From Pseudomonas nitroreducens (GTDB lineage: Bacteria > Pseudomonadota > Gammaproteobacteria > Pseudomonadales > Pseudomonadaceae): a stretch of DNA of 64,000 nt. The DNA lies in the NCBI RefSeq assembly GCF_014204515.1, contig NZ_JACHLI010000005.1:62001-126000 (forward strand), in the 5' to 3' direction. The translations under genes and the position numbers were made by a program. Shown here piece after piece: positions 44,878 through 53,695 of this stretch (positions are counted from its first letter, which is position 1; each line of letters starts with the position of its first letter). The notes beneath the pieces are model-generated. The model did not search any database, had not been told where the DNA came from, and saw nothing but the letters and a program-made list of their open reading frames with translations.

Positions 44878-45620
44878 AGGACCAGCGAGACTTCGCCCAG
44901 CCGCGCGCCGCTGGGGCCGAAGCTGTGTTCCAGCAGTTCGCGGCGGCCATCGGCATGGACGATCAGCGCGGTGCTGGCGCGGGTACCGTAGGTCGCGCTG
45001 GCGATGAACACGCTGGACAGCAGGCGCTCGGTGGCCAGGCCCACACCGGTTTCCGGCAGCTCGGCATCGCTGGGCTGCTGGTTGTCACGCAGCAGGGCGA
45101 GCAGCGCGCTGCTGTCGGGTTGCTGCAACGTCGCCTCGAGGGCGCCGCGAGCCTTCAGCAGCTTGGGCCAGGGCGTGTCCAGCGCAGCGTTGGACAGCCC
45201 GTGCACCCCGGGCGCCACTGCCACCGGCGGGCCGACGCGGGGGTTGAAGTAGCAGAGCTGCGCGCGGTCGCCCACCAGCAGGTTGAAACCGCTGTAGTCC
45301 GCCGCGCGGCGCGCGACCTGCTGCAGGTACTCCAGCGGCGCCTGCCGGCCCTGCAGGAAGGCCGCCACCAGCTCGCCACGGGAGTACTTGCCCAGCGGCT
45401 GGTCGGGATCACGGACGTTGGTCAGCGCGGCGAAGCGGCCGTCCGGCGCTACGCCGAGCCAAGTTCCGCCGGCCTCCAGGTCACGGCCGGCGTGGACGCC
45501 CGGAGATTCCTCCCAGGCCGCCAGCGGCAGGGTCGGGCGGGCGTAGAACTCGTCGCGGTTGGCCGCGACGATCAACGGTGTGGCGTGGCCGGGACGCCAG
45601 GCGAAGACGATCAGGCACAT
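44874..45620 (-). CDS. NRDE-family (TANGO2-like) protein
   Basis: A 248-residue protein beginning MCLIVFAWRPGHATPLIVAANRDEFYARPT, which holds both family hallmarks: Cys2 after the start Met and the NRDE tetrapeptide. GGTWLGV and LTNVRDP follow, also typical. The ATG at 45620 is fixed by the conserved MCLI start; the open frame extends to 45707. The eukaryotic relative TANGO2 is linked to haem and lipid handling; the bacterial role is unknown. Cys2 could act as an N-terminal nucleophile, which is inferred. Confidence 0.88.
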   Translation of the reverse strand: MCLIVFAWRPGHATPLIVAANRDEFYARPTLPLAAWEESPGVHAGRDLEAGGTWLGVAPDGRFAALTNVRDPDQPLGKYSRGELVAAFLQGRQAPLEYLQQVARRAADYSGFNLLVGDRAQLCYFNPRVGPPVAVAPGVHGLSNAALDTPWPKLLKARGALEATLQQPDSSALLALLRDNQQPSDAELPETGVGLATERLLSSVFIASATYGTRASTALIVHADGRRELLEHSFGPSGARLGEVSLVL

Positions 45621-45733
45621 GGGTCGAACTCCGTAGTGTGCCGGCAGTCTATCAACTCCTGTGAAGACCCGGAGTGGCTGGAGCGCCCGGGAGCCTTCGG
45701 CTACCATGCCCGCTTTGTTGCCCGAGGTTGCCC

Positions 45734-46516
45734 ATGGAGTTCGTGCTCTACCTGGTGCTTGGCGCCTGTGCTGGCGTGCTTGCCGGCCTGTTCGGCGTCG
45801 GCGGCGGGTTGATCATCGTCCCGGCCCTGGTGTTCAGCTTCGGCGCCCACGGTTTCTCGCCGGACGTGCTGACCCAGATGGCGGTCGGCACTTCGCTGGC
45901 GACCATCGTCTTCACCTCGATCAATTCGATTCTCGAACACCATCGCCGTGGCGCGGTGCGCTGGCCGGTGTTCGGCTGGATGACCGTGGGCATCCTGGTC
46001 GGCAGTGCGCTGGGGGCGATCACCGCGTCGAAGATCCAGGGCCCGGTGCTGCAGAAGATCATCGGTACCTTCGCCATCCTGGTGTCGATCCAGATGGCGC
46101 TGGGCCTGCAGCCCAAAGGCCAGCACAGCCTGCCCGGGCGCTTCGGCCTGGGCGTGGCCGGCGGCGTGGTGGGTTGGGCTTCAGCCATTTTCGGCATCGG
46201 CGGCGGTTCGCTGACCGTGCCTTTCCTGACCTGGCGTGGCGTCTCCATGCAACAGGCGGTTGCGACTTCCTCGGCGTGCGGCCTGCCGATCGCCATCGCC
46301 GGCGCGATATCCTTCATCGCCGTCGGCTGGCACAACGACCAGCTGCCGGAGCTGAGCCTGGGCTTCGTCTACCTGCCGGCGCTGGTGGGCATTGCCGTCA
46401 CCAGCATGTTCTTCGCCCGCATCGGGGCACGGCTGGCTCACCGCCTGCCAGCCCTGGTGCTCAAGCGTTTGTTCGCCCTGCTGCTGTTCAGCGTGGGCTT
46501 GAGTTTCCTGATCTGA
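45734..46516 (+). CDS. TauE/SafE-family membrane permease
   Basis: A 260-residue TauE/SafE (DUF81) transporter with about eight membrane helices. The two repeat signatures are LAGLFGVGGGLIIVPAL in the first half and ASAIFGIGGGSLTVPFL in the second. These proteins are linked to export or import of sulfonates, sulfite or related anions; the substrate here is unknown. The ATG at 45734 with GAGG upstream is preferred. lgt follows after 23 bp, so the two are likely co-transcribed. Confidence 0.9.
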   Translation: MEFVLYLVLGACAGVLAGLFGVGGGLIIVPALVFSFGAHGFSPDVLTQMAVGTSLATIVFTSINSILEHHRRGAVRWPVFGWMTVGILVGSALGAITASKIQGPVLQKIIGTFAILVSIQMALGLQPKGQHSLPGRFGLGVAGGVVGWASAIFGIGGGSLTVPFLTWRGVSMQQAVATSSACGLPIAIAGAISFIAVGWHNDQLPELSLGFVYLPALVGIAVTSMFFARIGARLAHRLPALVLKRLFALLLFSVGLSFLI

Positions 46517-46539
46517 ATTCCAGTTTGAAGGAGTAGCGG

Positions 46540-47340
46540 ATGCTGCCTTATCCACAGATCGACCCGGTTGCCGTTGCGCTCGGGCCGCTGAAAATCCACT
46601 GGTACGGCCTGATGTACCTGATCGGCATCGGCGGCGCCTGGCTGCTGGCGTCGCGCAAGCTGAAGGATTTCGACCCGACCTGGACCAAGGAGAAACTCTC
46701 CGACCTGGTGTTCTGGGTGGCGTGCGGCGTAGTGCTAGGCGGTCGCCTGGGCTACGTGCTGTTCTACAACCTGGACGAATACATCGCCAACCCGACGCTG
46801 ATCTTCGAGGTGTGGAAGGGCGGCATGTCGTTCCACGGCGGGCTGATCGGCGTGATGCTGGCCACCTGGTGGTTCGGCAAGCGCAACAACAAGAGCTTCT
46901 TCCAGCTGATGGACCTGATCGCTCCGCTGGTGCCGATCGGCCTGGGCGCCGGGCGCATCGGCAACTTCATCAACGGCGAGCTGTGGGGCAAGGTGACTGA
47001 CGTGCCCTGGGCGATGGTCTTCCCCACCGGCGGCCCGGAGCCGCGCCATCCGTCGCAGCTGTACCAGTTCGCGCTGGAGGGCGTGGCGCTGTTCGTCGTG
47101 CTCTGGCTGTTCACCCGCAAGCCGCGCCCGACCGCCTCGGTGTCCGGCCTGTTCGTGCTGTGCTACGGCATCTTCCGTTTCATCGTCGAGTTCGTCCGCG
47201 TGCCGGATGCCCAGCTGGGCTACCTGGCCTGGGGCTGGCTGACCATGGGCCAGGTGCTGTGCGTGCCGATGGTCCTGGGCGGCGCCGCGCTGATGGTCTG
47301 GGCCTACCGCCGCGCCCCGGCGCAGCCGGCCGCGAGCTGA
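46540..47340 (+). CDS. lgt: Prolipoprotein diacylglyceryl transferase Lgt
   Basis: A 266-residue inner-membrane enzyme with about seven helices. His99 in SFHGGLIG and Arg139 in GAGRIGNFINGELWG match the essential residues of the E. coli enzyme. It moves diacylglycerol from phosphatidylglycerol to the lipobox cysteine, the first step of lipoprotein maturation. It follows the TauE gene closely with AAGGAG upstream of the ATG, and ends at a strong terminator. Confidence 0.97.
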   Translation: MLPYPQIDPVAVALGPLKIHWYGLMYLIGIGGAWLLASRKLKDFDPTWTKEKLSDLVFWVACGVVLGGRLGYVLFYNLDEYIANPTLIFEVWKGGMSFHGGLIGVMLATWWFGKRNNKSFFQLMDLIAPLVPIGLGAGRIGNFINGELWGKVTDVPWAMVFPTGGPEPRHPSQLYQFALEGVALFVVLWLFTRKPRPTASVSGLFVLCYGIFRFIVEFVRVPDAQLGYLAWGWLTMGQVLCVPMVLGGAALMVWAYRRAPAQPAAS

Positions 47341-47354
47341 GTTTCGCCTGAATG

Positions 47355-47381
47355 AAAAAGCCGCCCTCGGGCGGCTTTTTG
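47355..47381 (+). terminator. Terminator of lgt
   Basis: AAAAAGCCGCC (47355-47365) and GGCGGCTTTTT (47370-47380) form an 11-bp stem with a CTCG loop and a T-run. It begins 15 bp after the lgt stop. Confidence 0.93.
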
Positions 47382-47390
47382 CTGCTTGCA

Positions 47391-47454
47391 GGAGCGAGCT
47401 TGCTCGCGAACCGAATGGGACCGCAGATGGGCTGTTCGCGAGCAAGCTCGCTCC
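47391..47454. repeat. Pseudomonas REP palindrome pair (GGAGCGAGCTTGCTCGCGAA)
   Basis: A 21-bp unit at 47391-47411 (GGAGCGAGCTTGCTCGCGAA plus C) and its exact inverted copy at 47434-47454, 22 bp apart. Each unit is itself a small palindrome around GAGCGAGC/GCTCGC. A single unit recurs at 63473-63500. It lies between the lgt terminator and the end of the convergent nfeD-like gene. Confidence 0.85.
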
Positions 47455-47472
47455 TACAGGCGCACGCCGTCG

Positions 47473-47919
47473 TCAGATGGCTTCCACCAGCAGCAGAACC
47501 CCGTCCTGCCCGGTTATGCGCACCTGGGTGCCAACAGGCAGGTCCGGCCCGCTGACCAGCCACACGCTGTCGCCGACGCGGATCTTGCCGCGCCCGCCGA
47601 CGATGGCGTCATGCAGGGCGAATTGCCGGCCGACCAGCTCGCTGCCGCGGCGGTTCAGGCTGGAAGGGGCGCTGTCGCGCTTGTTGATCCGTTGGTGGTT
47701 CCACCAGTACAGCGCAGTGAGGATCGCCAGCACGCCGAAGGCCAGGCATTGCCAGACCCAGTCCAGCCCTGGCAGGAGGAATGCCAGCACGCCGGTCAGG
47801 GCGGCGGCGATGCCGATCCACAGCAGGTAGCCGCCGGCGCCGAAGATTTCCAGGATCAGCAGGACGATCCCCAGCCCCAGCCAGTCCCAGAAGCCCATGT
47901 GCTCCAGGAAGCCCAGCAT
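47473..47919 (-). CDS. NfeD-like membrane protein
   Basis: A 148-residue short NfeD protein. Two to three membrane helices (about residues 10-70) precede a soluble OB-fold domain with SELVGRQFALHDAIVGGRGKIRVGDSVWLVSG, the family's recognisable stretch. It lacks the serine protease domain of long NfeD proteins. Its ATG shares one base with the stop of the SPFH gene (TGATG), so the two are translationally coupled, as is usual for NfeD-SPFH pairs that act together in membrane organisation. Confidence 0.9.
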   Translation of the reverse strand: MLGFLEHMGFWDWLGLGIVLLILEIFGAGGYLLWIGIAAALTGVLAFLLPGLDWVWQCLAFGVLAILTALYWWNHQRINKRDSAPSSLNRRGSELVGRQFALHDAIVGGRGKIRVGDSVWLVSGPDLPVGTQVRITGQDGVLLLVEAI

Positions 47920-48845
47920 CAGCTGCGGCCCTTGGTGTCGCCGAAGGTGGCCTTGACGATTTCACCGATGCCGCCGACCGCGCCGATCACCTGGCTGGCT
48001 TCCAGCGGCATCAGCACGATCTTGCTGTTGTTGGAACTGGCCAGTTGGCCGAGGGCGTCGACGTATTTCTGTGCGACGAAGTAGTTCACCGCCTGCACGT
48101 TGCCGTTGGCGATGGCCGCGGACACCACTTCGGTCGCCTTGGCTTCCGCCTCGGCCTGGCGCTCGCGGGCTTCGGATTCGAGGAAGGCCGCCTGACGCAG
48201 GCCTTCGGCTTCGAGGATCTGCGCCTGCTTCTTGCCCTCGGCGGTGAGGATTTCCGCGGCGCGGCGGCCTTCGGCCTCGAGAATCTGCGCGCGCTTCAGG
48301 CGCTCGGCCTTCATCTGGCTGGCCATGGCTTCCACCAGGTCGGCCGGCGGGCTGATGTCCTTGATCTCGATGCGGGTGACCTTCAGGCCCCAAGGCGCGG
48401 TGGCCTCGTCGACGGTGCGCAGCAGACGCTCGTTGATCGCGTCGCGCTGGCTGAGCATGTGGTCCAGCTCCATGGAGCCGAGCACGGTGCGGATATTGGT
48501 CATCACCAGGTTGCGCACGGCGTTTTCCAGGCCGCTCACCTCATAGGCCGCGCGGGCCGCATCGACCACCTGGAAGAAGCACACGGCGTCGATCTGCACG
48601 ATGGCGTTGTCGGCGCTGATCGCTTCCTGCGGCGGCACGTCGAGCACCCGCTCCATCATGTTGATCTTCTGCCCGACGCGGTCCACCACCGGGATGATGA
48701 TGCTCAGGCCGGGCTTCAGGGTGACGGTGTAGCGGCCGAAGCGCTCGATGGTCCATTCGAAACCCTGGGGCACCACCTTGAACCCCATGAGGACGATGAC
48801 GATGGCGAGGATGACGAAAAGCAGGGCAACACTGCCGATTTCCAT
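47919..48845 (-). CDS. SPFH/stomatin-like protein (QmcA type)
   Basis: A 308-residue stomatin-family protein. An N-terminal membrane anchor (about residues 5-20) is followed by the SPFH/band 7 domain with VPQGFEWTIERFGRYTVTLKPGL and NIRTVLGSMELDHMLSQRDAIN. A long Ala/Glu-rich coiled coil (about 185-245) mediates oligomer formation. Such proteins form large cages in flotillin-like membrane regions and associate with proteases. AAGGAG lies upstream of the ATG. Operon with the NfeD-like gene. Confidence 0.93.
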   Translation of the reverse strand: MEIGSVALLFVILAIVIVLMGFKVVPQGFEWTIERFGRYTVTLKPGLSIIIPVVDRVGQKINMMERVLDVPPQEAISADNAIVQIDAVCFFQVVDAARAAYEVSGLENAVRNLVMTNIRTVLGSMELDHMLSQRDAINERLLRTVDEATAPWGLKVTRIEIKDISPPADLVEAMASQMKAERLKRAQILEAEGRRAAEILTAEGKKQAQILEAEGLRQAAFLESEARERQAEAEAKATEVVSAAIANGNVQAVNYFVAQKYVDALGQLASSNNSKIVLMPLEASQVIGAVGGIGEIVKATFGDTKGRS

Positions 48846-48984
48846 GCGAGGGACTCCTTGTCGGCTTGGATAACAGGTCTGGCGTGGATTGAGTGAGGGC
48901 CGAGTTTAACCGGCACGCCAGGCGGGCATGCGGGAAAGTGCAGCAGTAGCCGGCGGACTTTTCCTCAGACGACTGACGGGCGGC

Positions 48985-50769
48985 TTATTTCTGTTCGCTT
49001 TGCGGCGTCACCCGCAGCACTTCCTCGATGGTCGTGAGGCCGGCAGCGACCTTCTGCGCGCCGGACAGCCGCAGGCTGCGCATGCCTTCCTTGTAGGCCT
49101 GGCGGCGCAGCGGGATGAGGTCGGTGTCGGCGGTGATCAGCTCCTTCAGCGATTCGCTGAGCAGCATGATCTCGTAGACCCCGGCACGCCCGCGGTAGCC
49201 GGTGTCGCGGCATTCCAGGCAGCCCACGGCCTGGTGTGCGCCGGTGGGCAGCGGGGCGTTCCACGGGCGGGTGACTTCCTGCCAGTCCTCTTCGTGCAGC
49301 TCCATCGGCGCCTTGCAATGCGGGCACAGGGTGCGCACCAGGCGCTGGGCCATGACGCCGAGCACGGTAGCGCGGATCAGGTAGTACGGCACGCCCAGTT
49401 CCAGCAGGCGGGTGATGGCGGTGGGCGAGTCGTTGGTGTGCAGCGTGGAGAGCACCAGGTGACCGGTGAGCGCCGCCTGGATCGCCATCTCGGCGGTCTC
49501 CAGGTCGCGGATCTCGCCGACCATGATGATGTCCGGGTCCTGGCGCAGCAGGGCGCGCACGCCGCTGGCGAAGGTCAGGTCGATATTGTGCTGCACCTGC
49601 ATCTGGTTGAACGAGGGCTCGATCATCTCGATCGGGTCCTCGATGGTGCACAGGTTCACCTCGTCGGTCGCCAGCTGCTTGAGCGTGGTGTACAGCGTGG
49701 TGGTCTTGCCCGAGCCGGTGGGGCCGGTGACCAGGATGATGCCGTTGGGCTGGCTGGTCATGCTCTCCCAGCGGCGCAGGTCGTCCGGGGAGAAGCCGAG
49801 CTGGTCGAAGGACTTGAGCAGCACCTCGGGGTCGAAGATACGCATCACCATCTTTTCGCCGAAGGCGGTGGGCAGGGTCGACAGGCGCAGTTCCACTTCG
49901 GCGCCGTCCGGGGTCTTGGTCTTCACCCGGCCGTCCTGCGGCTTGCGCTTCTCGGCGACGTTCATCCGGCCCAGGGACTTCAGGCGGCTGACCACCGCCA
50001 TGGTGACCTGCGGCGGGAACTGGTAGACGTTGTGCAGCACGCCATCGATGCGGAAGCGCACCGTGCCCTGCTCGCGGCGCGGCTCGATGTGGATATCGCT
50101 GGCGCGCTGCTGGAAGGCGTACTGGAACAGCCAGTCGACGATGGTGACGATGTGCGCGTCGTTGGCATCGGGCTCCTGGTCGCTGGCGCCCAGGTTGAGC
50201 AGCTGCTCGAAGTTGCCGACGCCGCTGATCTTCTGGTCCGAGGAGCTGGCGCCGGTCACCGACTTGGCCAGGCGGTAGAACTCCACGGTGAAGCGCTGGA
50301 TGTCCGCGGGGTTGGCTACCACGCGCTTGATCGGCCGCTTGAGCACGTGGATGAGGTTGCTTTCCCAGGCGTGCACGAAGGGCTGGGCGCTGGCGATGGT
50401 CACCTCGTCCGGGCCGACCGCGACGGCGAGGATCTGGTGGCGCTGGGCGAAGGCATAGGACATCAGCGGCGTCAGCGCGGCGACGTCGATCTTCAGCGGG
50501 TCGATGCGCAGGTACGGCTGGCCGGCATAGTCCGCCAGCCATTTCACCAGGGTGTCCAGGTCCAGTTTGCGCCCCGGCCGCTGGCGGTCCTCGACCTGCT
50601 GCGCGGCGAGGAATTCCAGCGGGTGCTGCTGGTTCTTCACCGCGCTGCGGCGGATCGCCAGGCATTGCTCGGCGTCGTTCTGATCGACGCGGCCCTGGTT
50701 GACCAGCTCGCGCAGGATGTCGCCGAGGTCGAGCAGACGGTCCTGGGCGGAGGGGGCGAAGACGGACAT
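48985..50769 (-). CDS. GspE/PilB-type secretion ATPase
   Basis: A 594-residue ATPase. An N-terminal GspE-N domain (about 55-170) precedes the catalytic part. Walker A is GPTGSGKTT (349-357), the Asp box is CTIEDPIEMI, Walker B is DPDIIMVGEIRD and the His box is STLHTNDS. The zinc site has Cys482, Cys485, Cys517 and Cys520. It would power assembly of a type II secretion or type IV pilus-like machine, but no pseudopilin, secretin or inner-membrane partner is nearby. It is an orphan ATPase in this context; a match to PA5210 is recalled from gene order. Confidence 0.92.
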   Translation of the reverse strand: MSVFAPSAQDRLLDLGDILRELVNQGRVDQNDAEQCLAIRRSAVKNQQHPLEFLAAQQVEDRQRPGRKLDLDTLVKWLADYAGQPYLRIDPLKIDVAALTPLMSYAFAQRHQILAVAVGPDEVTIASAQPFVHAWESNLIHVLKRPIKRVVANPADIQRFTVEFYRLAKSVTGASSSDQKISGVGNFEQLLNLGASDQEPDANDAHIVTIVDWLFQYAFQQRASDIHIEPRREQGTVRFRIDGVLHNVYQFPPQVTMAVVSRLKSLGRMNVAEKRKPQDGRVKTKTPDGAEVELRLSTLPTAFGEKMVMRIFDPEVLLKSFDQLGFSPDDLRRWESMTSQPNGIILVTGPTGSGKTTTLYTTLKQLATDEVNLCTIEDPIEMIEPSFNQMQVQHNIDLTFASGVRALLRQDPDIIMVGEIRDLETAEMAIQAALTGHLVLSTLHTNDSPTAITRLLELGVPYYLIRATVLGVMAQRLVRTLCPHCKAPMELHEEDWQEVTRPWNAPLPTGAHQAVGCLECRDTGYRGRAGVYEIMLLSESLKELITADTDLIPLRRQAYKEGMRSLRLSGAQKVAAGLTTIEEVLRVTPQSEQK

Positions 50770-50864
50770 CGGAACTCCTCTTGTCGCGGGATGGCGGCAG
50801 GCTACAGGCTTCAGGCTGCAGGAAAGAGCTTGGGTTCCCGTGCTCAGGTATGCACGCTCGACTG

Positions 50865-50962
50865 TGAAGCCTGAAGCCTGAAGCCTGAAGCCTGAAGCCT
50901 GAAGCCTGAAGCCTGAAGCCTGAAGCCTGAAGCCTGAAGCCTGAAGCCTGAAGCCTGAAGCT
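50865..50962. repeat. Heptamer tandem array (TGAAGCC, 13 full copies)
   Basis: TGAAGCC is repeated perfectly 13 times from 50865 to 50955, with a partial 14th copy to 50962. It ends at the stop codon of the CYTH-CHAD gene and lies upstream of the GspE gene start. On the left, at 50791-50820, is an inverted relative (CAGGCTTCAGGCTGCAGG). The same motif family recurs between amgR and amgS. The period of 7 and perfect copies suggest slippage-prone DNA. Confidence 0.95.
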
Positions 50963-52326
50963 TATTTCAAAAGCGCCTTCCACGGCTTGAGGGTCAGCAC
51001 AGTATGGGCCTGGGCCGCGAGGGCATCCAGGCGCCCCTCGGCGTCGGGAGTGACGAGCAGCTCCTGCAGCTTGGCCAGCTCGCCATACAGGCGATCGGTT
51101 TCCGGCAGCTCCAGGACGCCGCGCGCCAGGCGCAGCCAGACCAGCATGCGCTGCAGGCGCGGCAGCTGGTCGGCGAGCACTTCGGGCAGGTGCTGGGCGC
51201 GTTGCAGCGGCATGGCCTGGGCTTCTTCGCCCAGGGTGCGCTGCAGCCACTTGCCGACGGCGGCGCCGCCCAGGCGATTGGCGCGTTCGTTGCGCTCGTT
51301 CATCCAGGCCTTGCCCAGCAGCCAGCGCGAGGTGCTCAGGGAGAACTGACCCCAGCGCAGATTGGCCAGTTCCTCGCGGAAGGCTTCCGGCATCTGCTGG
51401 CGTACCGATTCGTCGTGGCGACCCTGTTCGATGCGCGGCTGCCAGTCGGCGATCAGCGCGTCGAGGGCGGCGCGCAGCTCGCGGGTGGTGGCGCGCGGTA
51501 CGGCCTGGCCGAGGCTGCCGAGCAGGGCGCGCAAGTCGACCAGCTGTTGCAGCCAGCTTTCCAGCAGGCTCCAGTGGCCGTTGAAGCGGTACTGCTCGGC
51601 CAGGCGCTGGCTGCTGCCCAGCAGCGCCCAGGACAGCGCGGCGAAGGCGCCGTCCAGCGGGGTCTCGTGGAGCAGCTTCTGGGTGTCGGGCTGGATGCTG
51701 TAGCTGGCCGGGTCGAACAGGCGGTAGCCGCGCTCGGCCTTGCTGATGTCGCAGGGCATCAGCGCCAGGTCAGCGGCCAGTTCGATGGCCAGGTCCAGCA
51801 GCGCCTCAGGCTCACCCTGGCGCAGTTCCAGTTCCAGCTCGCAGATTTCCTCTTCCTGCTTGCCGGCGACCACCTTGCCCAGGTCCAGTGCGGCCTCGAT
51901 CACCACCTTGGCCTTGCCGCGGCCCCAGGCGATCTCCGCGCGCTGGCGGGTGAAGTCGGTGCTGAAGATCGGCTTGAGGGTCTTCTTGTCCAGGTCGGCC
52001 AGGGCAGCCGGCCAGCACTGGTCGTCGAGCTTCTTCAGGTCGAGCTTGTTCTTTTCCAGGTACCAGTCCCATTCGTTGCGCTCGGACAGGCCGGCGACGC
52101 TCTGGCCACGGGTCTTCAGGGTCTGGATGAACTGCTCGCCGTCCTTGCGCAGGCGCAGCGCGACGCGGGCGCGGGCCAGGTCGCGGGCCGGGGTGTCGTA
52201 GTACTGGTTGAACAGCTCGCGGGGCTCCCAGCCGGACTTGTTGCGCTTCTTCAGCGCGAGATGCTCGCGCAGGGCTTCGAGGGTCTCGCGGCTGGCGCGC
52301 AATTTGATTTCGGTTTCTTTCTGCAT
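50962..52326 (-). CDS. CYTH-CHAD domain protein (inorganic triphosphatase-like)
   Basis: A 454-residue protein. The N-terminal CYTH domain (about 1-205) begins MQKETEIKLRAS with the ExExK signature (Glu4, Glu6, Lys8) and continues with LRLRKDGEQFIQTLKT. The C-terminal CHAD helical domain (about 215-450) is rich in conserved basic residues. The family includes YgiF-type inorganic triphosphatases, and CHAD domains bind polyphosphate. The ATG at 52326 is preferred; the open frame extends to 52749 without homology. The heptamer array abuts its stop codon. Confidence 0.9.
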   Translation of the reverse strand: MQKETEIKLRASRETLEALREHLALKKRNKSGWEPRELFNQYYDTPARDLARARVALRLRKDGEQFIQTLKTRGQSVAGLSERNEWDWYLEKNKLDLKKLDDQCWPAALADLDKKTLKPIFSTDFTRQRAEIAWGRGKAKVVIEAALDLGKVVAGKQEEEICELELELRQGEPEALLDLAIELAADLALMPCDISKAERGYRLFDPASYSIQPDTQKLLHETPLDGAFAALSWALLGSSQRLAEQYRFNGHWSLLESWLQQLVDLRALLGSLGQAVPRATTRELRAALDALIADWQPRIEQGRHDESVRQQMPEAFREELANLRWGQFSLSTSRWLLGKAWMNERNERANRLGGAAVGKWLQRTLGEEAQAMPLQRAQHLPEVLADQLPRLQRMLVWLRLARGVLELPETDRLYGELAKLQELLVTPDAEGRLDALAAQAHTVLTLKPWKALLK

Positions 52327-52513
52327 GGCGGGGGTCCGGGTCAGAGCGGACGCGCCCGGATTCCCGGCCTTGTGGAGCAAGGACGGAACGACGGACGCGA
52401 AAAAGACTTCAAAGTCATGCAGTTTACAGGACTTCGGCATTCCTGCCGGGCGCCGCGAGGTTTTACCGCACCGCCGCATGGTCCATAGTGGAGGCCATCT
52501 TCTGGAGAAAGCC

Positions 52514-53653
52514 ATGCCGTTGCCGCCGCTCCAACAACGCTTCGCCGAGCTGATCGCCATCCCCTCGGTGAGCTGCACCCAGCCCGCGCTGGACCAGTCC
52601 AACCGCCCGGTGGTCGAGCTGCTGGGCAACTGGCTGGTGGGCCTGGGCTTTGCCTGCGAGCTGCAGCCGGTGGCGCCGGGCAAGTTCAACCTGCTCGCCA
52701 CCCTCGGCAGCGGCCCCGGCGGGCTGGTGCTGGCCGGCCACACGGACACCGTGCCTTACGACGAAGCCCTGTGGAAAAGCGATCCCCTGGGTCTGAGCGA
52801 GCGCGACGGGCGCTGGTTCGGCCTGGGTTCCTGCGACATGAAGGGCTTCTTCGCCCTGGCCATCGAGGCGTTGCTGCCGCTGCTGGACCAACCGTTCAAG
52901 CAGCCGCTGATCATCCTCGCCACCTGCGACGAGGAAAGCTCCATGGCCGGCGCCCGCGCCCTGGCCGAAGCCGGGCGGCCGCTGGGCCGCGCGGCGGTGA
53001 TCGGCGAGCCGACCAACCTCAAGCCGATCCGCCTGCACAAGGGCGTGATGATGGAGCGCATCGACATCCTCGGGCAGAGCGGCCATTCCTCCGACCCCAG
53101 CCTGGGGCGCAGTGCGCTGGAGGCCATGCAGGCGGTGATGGGCGAGCTGCAGGGCCTGCGCAGCCAATGGCAGACGGAGTTCAACAACCCGCAGTTCAGC
53201 GTGCCGCAGCCGACCCTCAACCTCGGCTGCATCCATGGCGGCGACAATCCCAACCGCATCTGCGGCCAGTGCGCCCTGGAGTTCGACCTGCGTCCCCTGC
53301 CCGGGATGCAGCCGGAGGCTCTGCGCCAGGCCATCCGCGAGCGCTTGCAGCCCGTCGCCGAACGCCACGCGGTGAAGATCGACTATGCCCCGCTGTTCCC
53401 CGCCGTGCCGCCCTTCGAGGAACCGGCGCAGAGCGAGCTGGTGCAGCTGGCGGAAAGTCTGACCGGGCACACGGCACAAGCGGTAGCCTTTGGCACCGAA
53501 GCACCGTATCTTCAGCAGCTCGGCTGCCAGACCCTGGTGCTGGGCCCCGGCGACATTGCCTGCGCCCACCAGCCGGACGAACACCTCGAACTCGATCGAA
53601 TCGAGCCCTGCGTGGAACTGCTGCGCGGACTGATCCGTCATTACTGTCTCTAG
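52514..53653 (+). CDS. argE: Acetylornithine deacetylase ArgE
   Basis: A 379-residue M20-family zinc hydrolase. Metal ligands lie in LAGHTDTVPYD (His, with the catalytic Asp two residues later), GSCDMKG (Asp), TCDEESS (Glu pair) and CAHQPDEHLEL (His). It removes the acetyl group from N-acetylornithine. The ATG at 52514 has TGGAG upstream; the longer frame to 52208 is rejected. argA follows after 155 bp in the same direction, and that gap holds a leader ORF. Pseudomonas also uses the ArgJ cycle, so ArgE may serve related acetylated substrates. Confidence 0.93.
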   Translation: MPLPPLQQRFAELIAIPSVSCTQPALDQSNRPVVELLGNWLVGLGFACELQPVAPGKFNLLATLGSGPGGLVLAGHTDTVPYDEALWKSDPLGLSERDGRWFGLGSCDMKGFFALAIEALLPLLDQPFKQPLIILATCDEESSMAGARALAEAGRPLGRAAVIGEPTNLKPIRLHKGVMMERIDILGQSGHSSDPSLGRSALEAMQAVMGELQGLRSQWQTEFNNPQFSVPQPTLNLGCIHGGDNPNRICGQCALEFDLRPLPGMQPEALRQAIRERLQPVAERHAVKIDYAPLFPAVPPFEEPAQSELVQLAESLTGHTAQAVAFGTEAPYLQQLGCQTLVLGPGDIACAHQPDEHLELDRIEPCVELLRGLIRHYCL

Positions 53654-53670
53654 ACAGTTGCCTGTAGAGC

Positions 53671-53684
53671 GCCCGGAAACGGGC
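53671..53684 (+). promoter_or_regulatory. GAAA-loop hairpin upstream of the argA leader ORF
   Basis: GCCCG (53671-53675) and CGGGC (53680-53684) pair around a GAAA tetraloop, 18 bp after the argE stop and 12 bp before the leader ATG. It could be the argE transcript end or part of the argA 5' UTR fold. Confidence 0.45.
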
Positions 53685-53695
53685 CTAACGTATTC

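Noticed and set aside
47391..47454. Terminator or att site at the GGAGCGAGC palindromes
   Set aside because: The pair matches the common extragenic REP form of Pseudomonas and recurs at 63473; no integrase or tRNA is near.
50865..50962. Possible CRISPR array from the repeated TGAAGCC
   Set aside because: The units are contiguous 7-bp repeats with no spacers, and there are no cas genes nearby.
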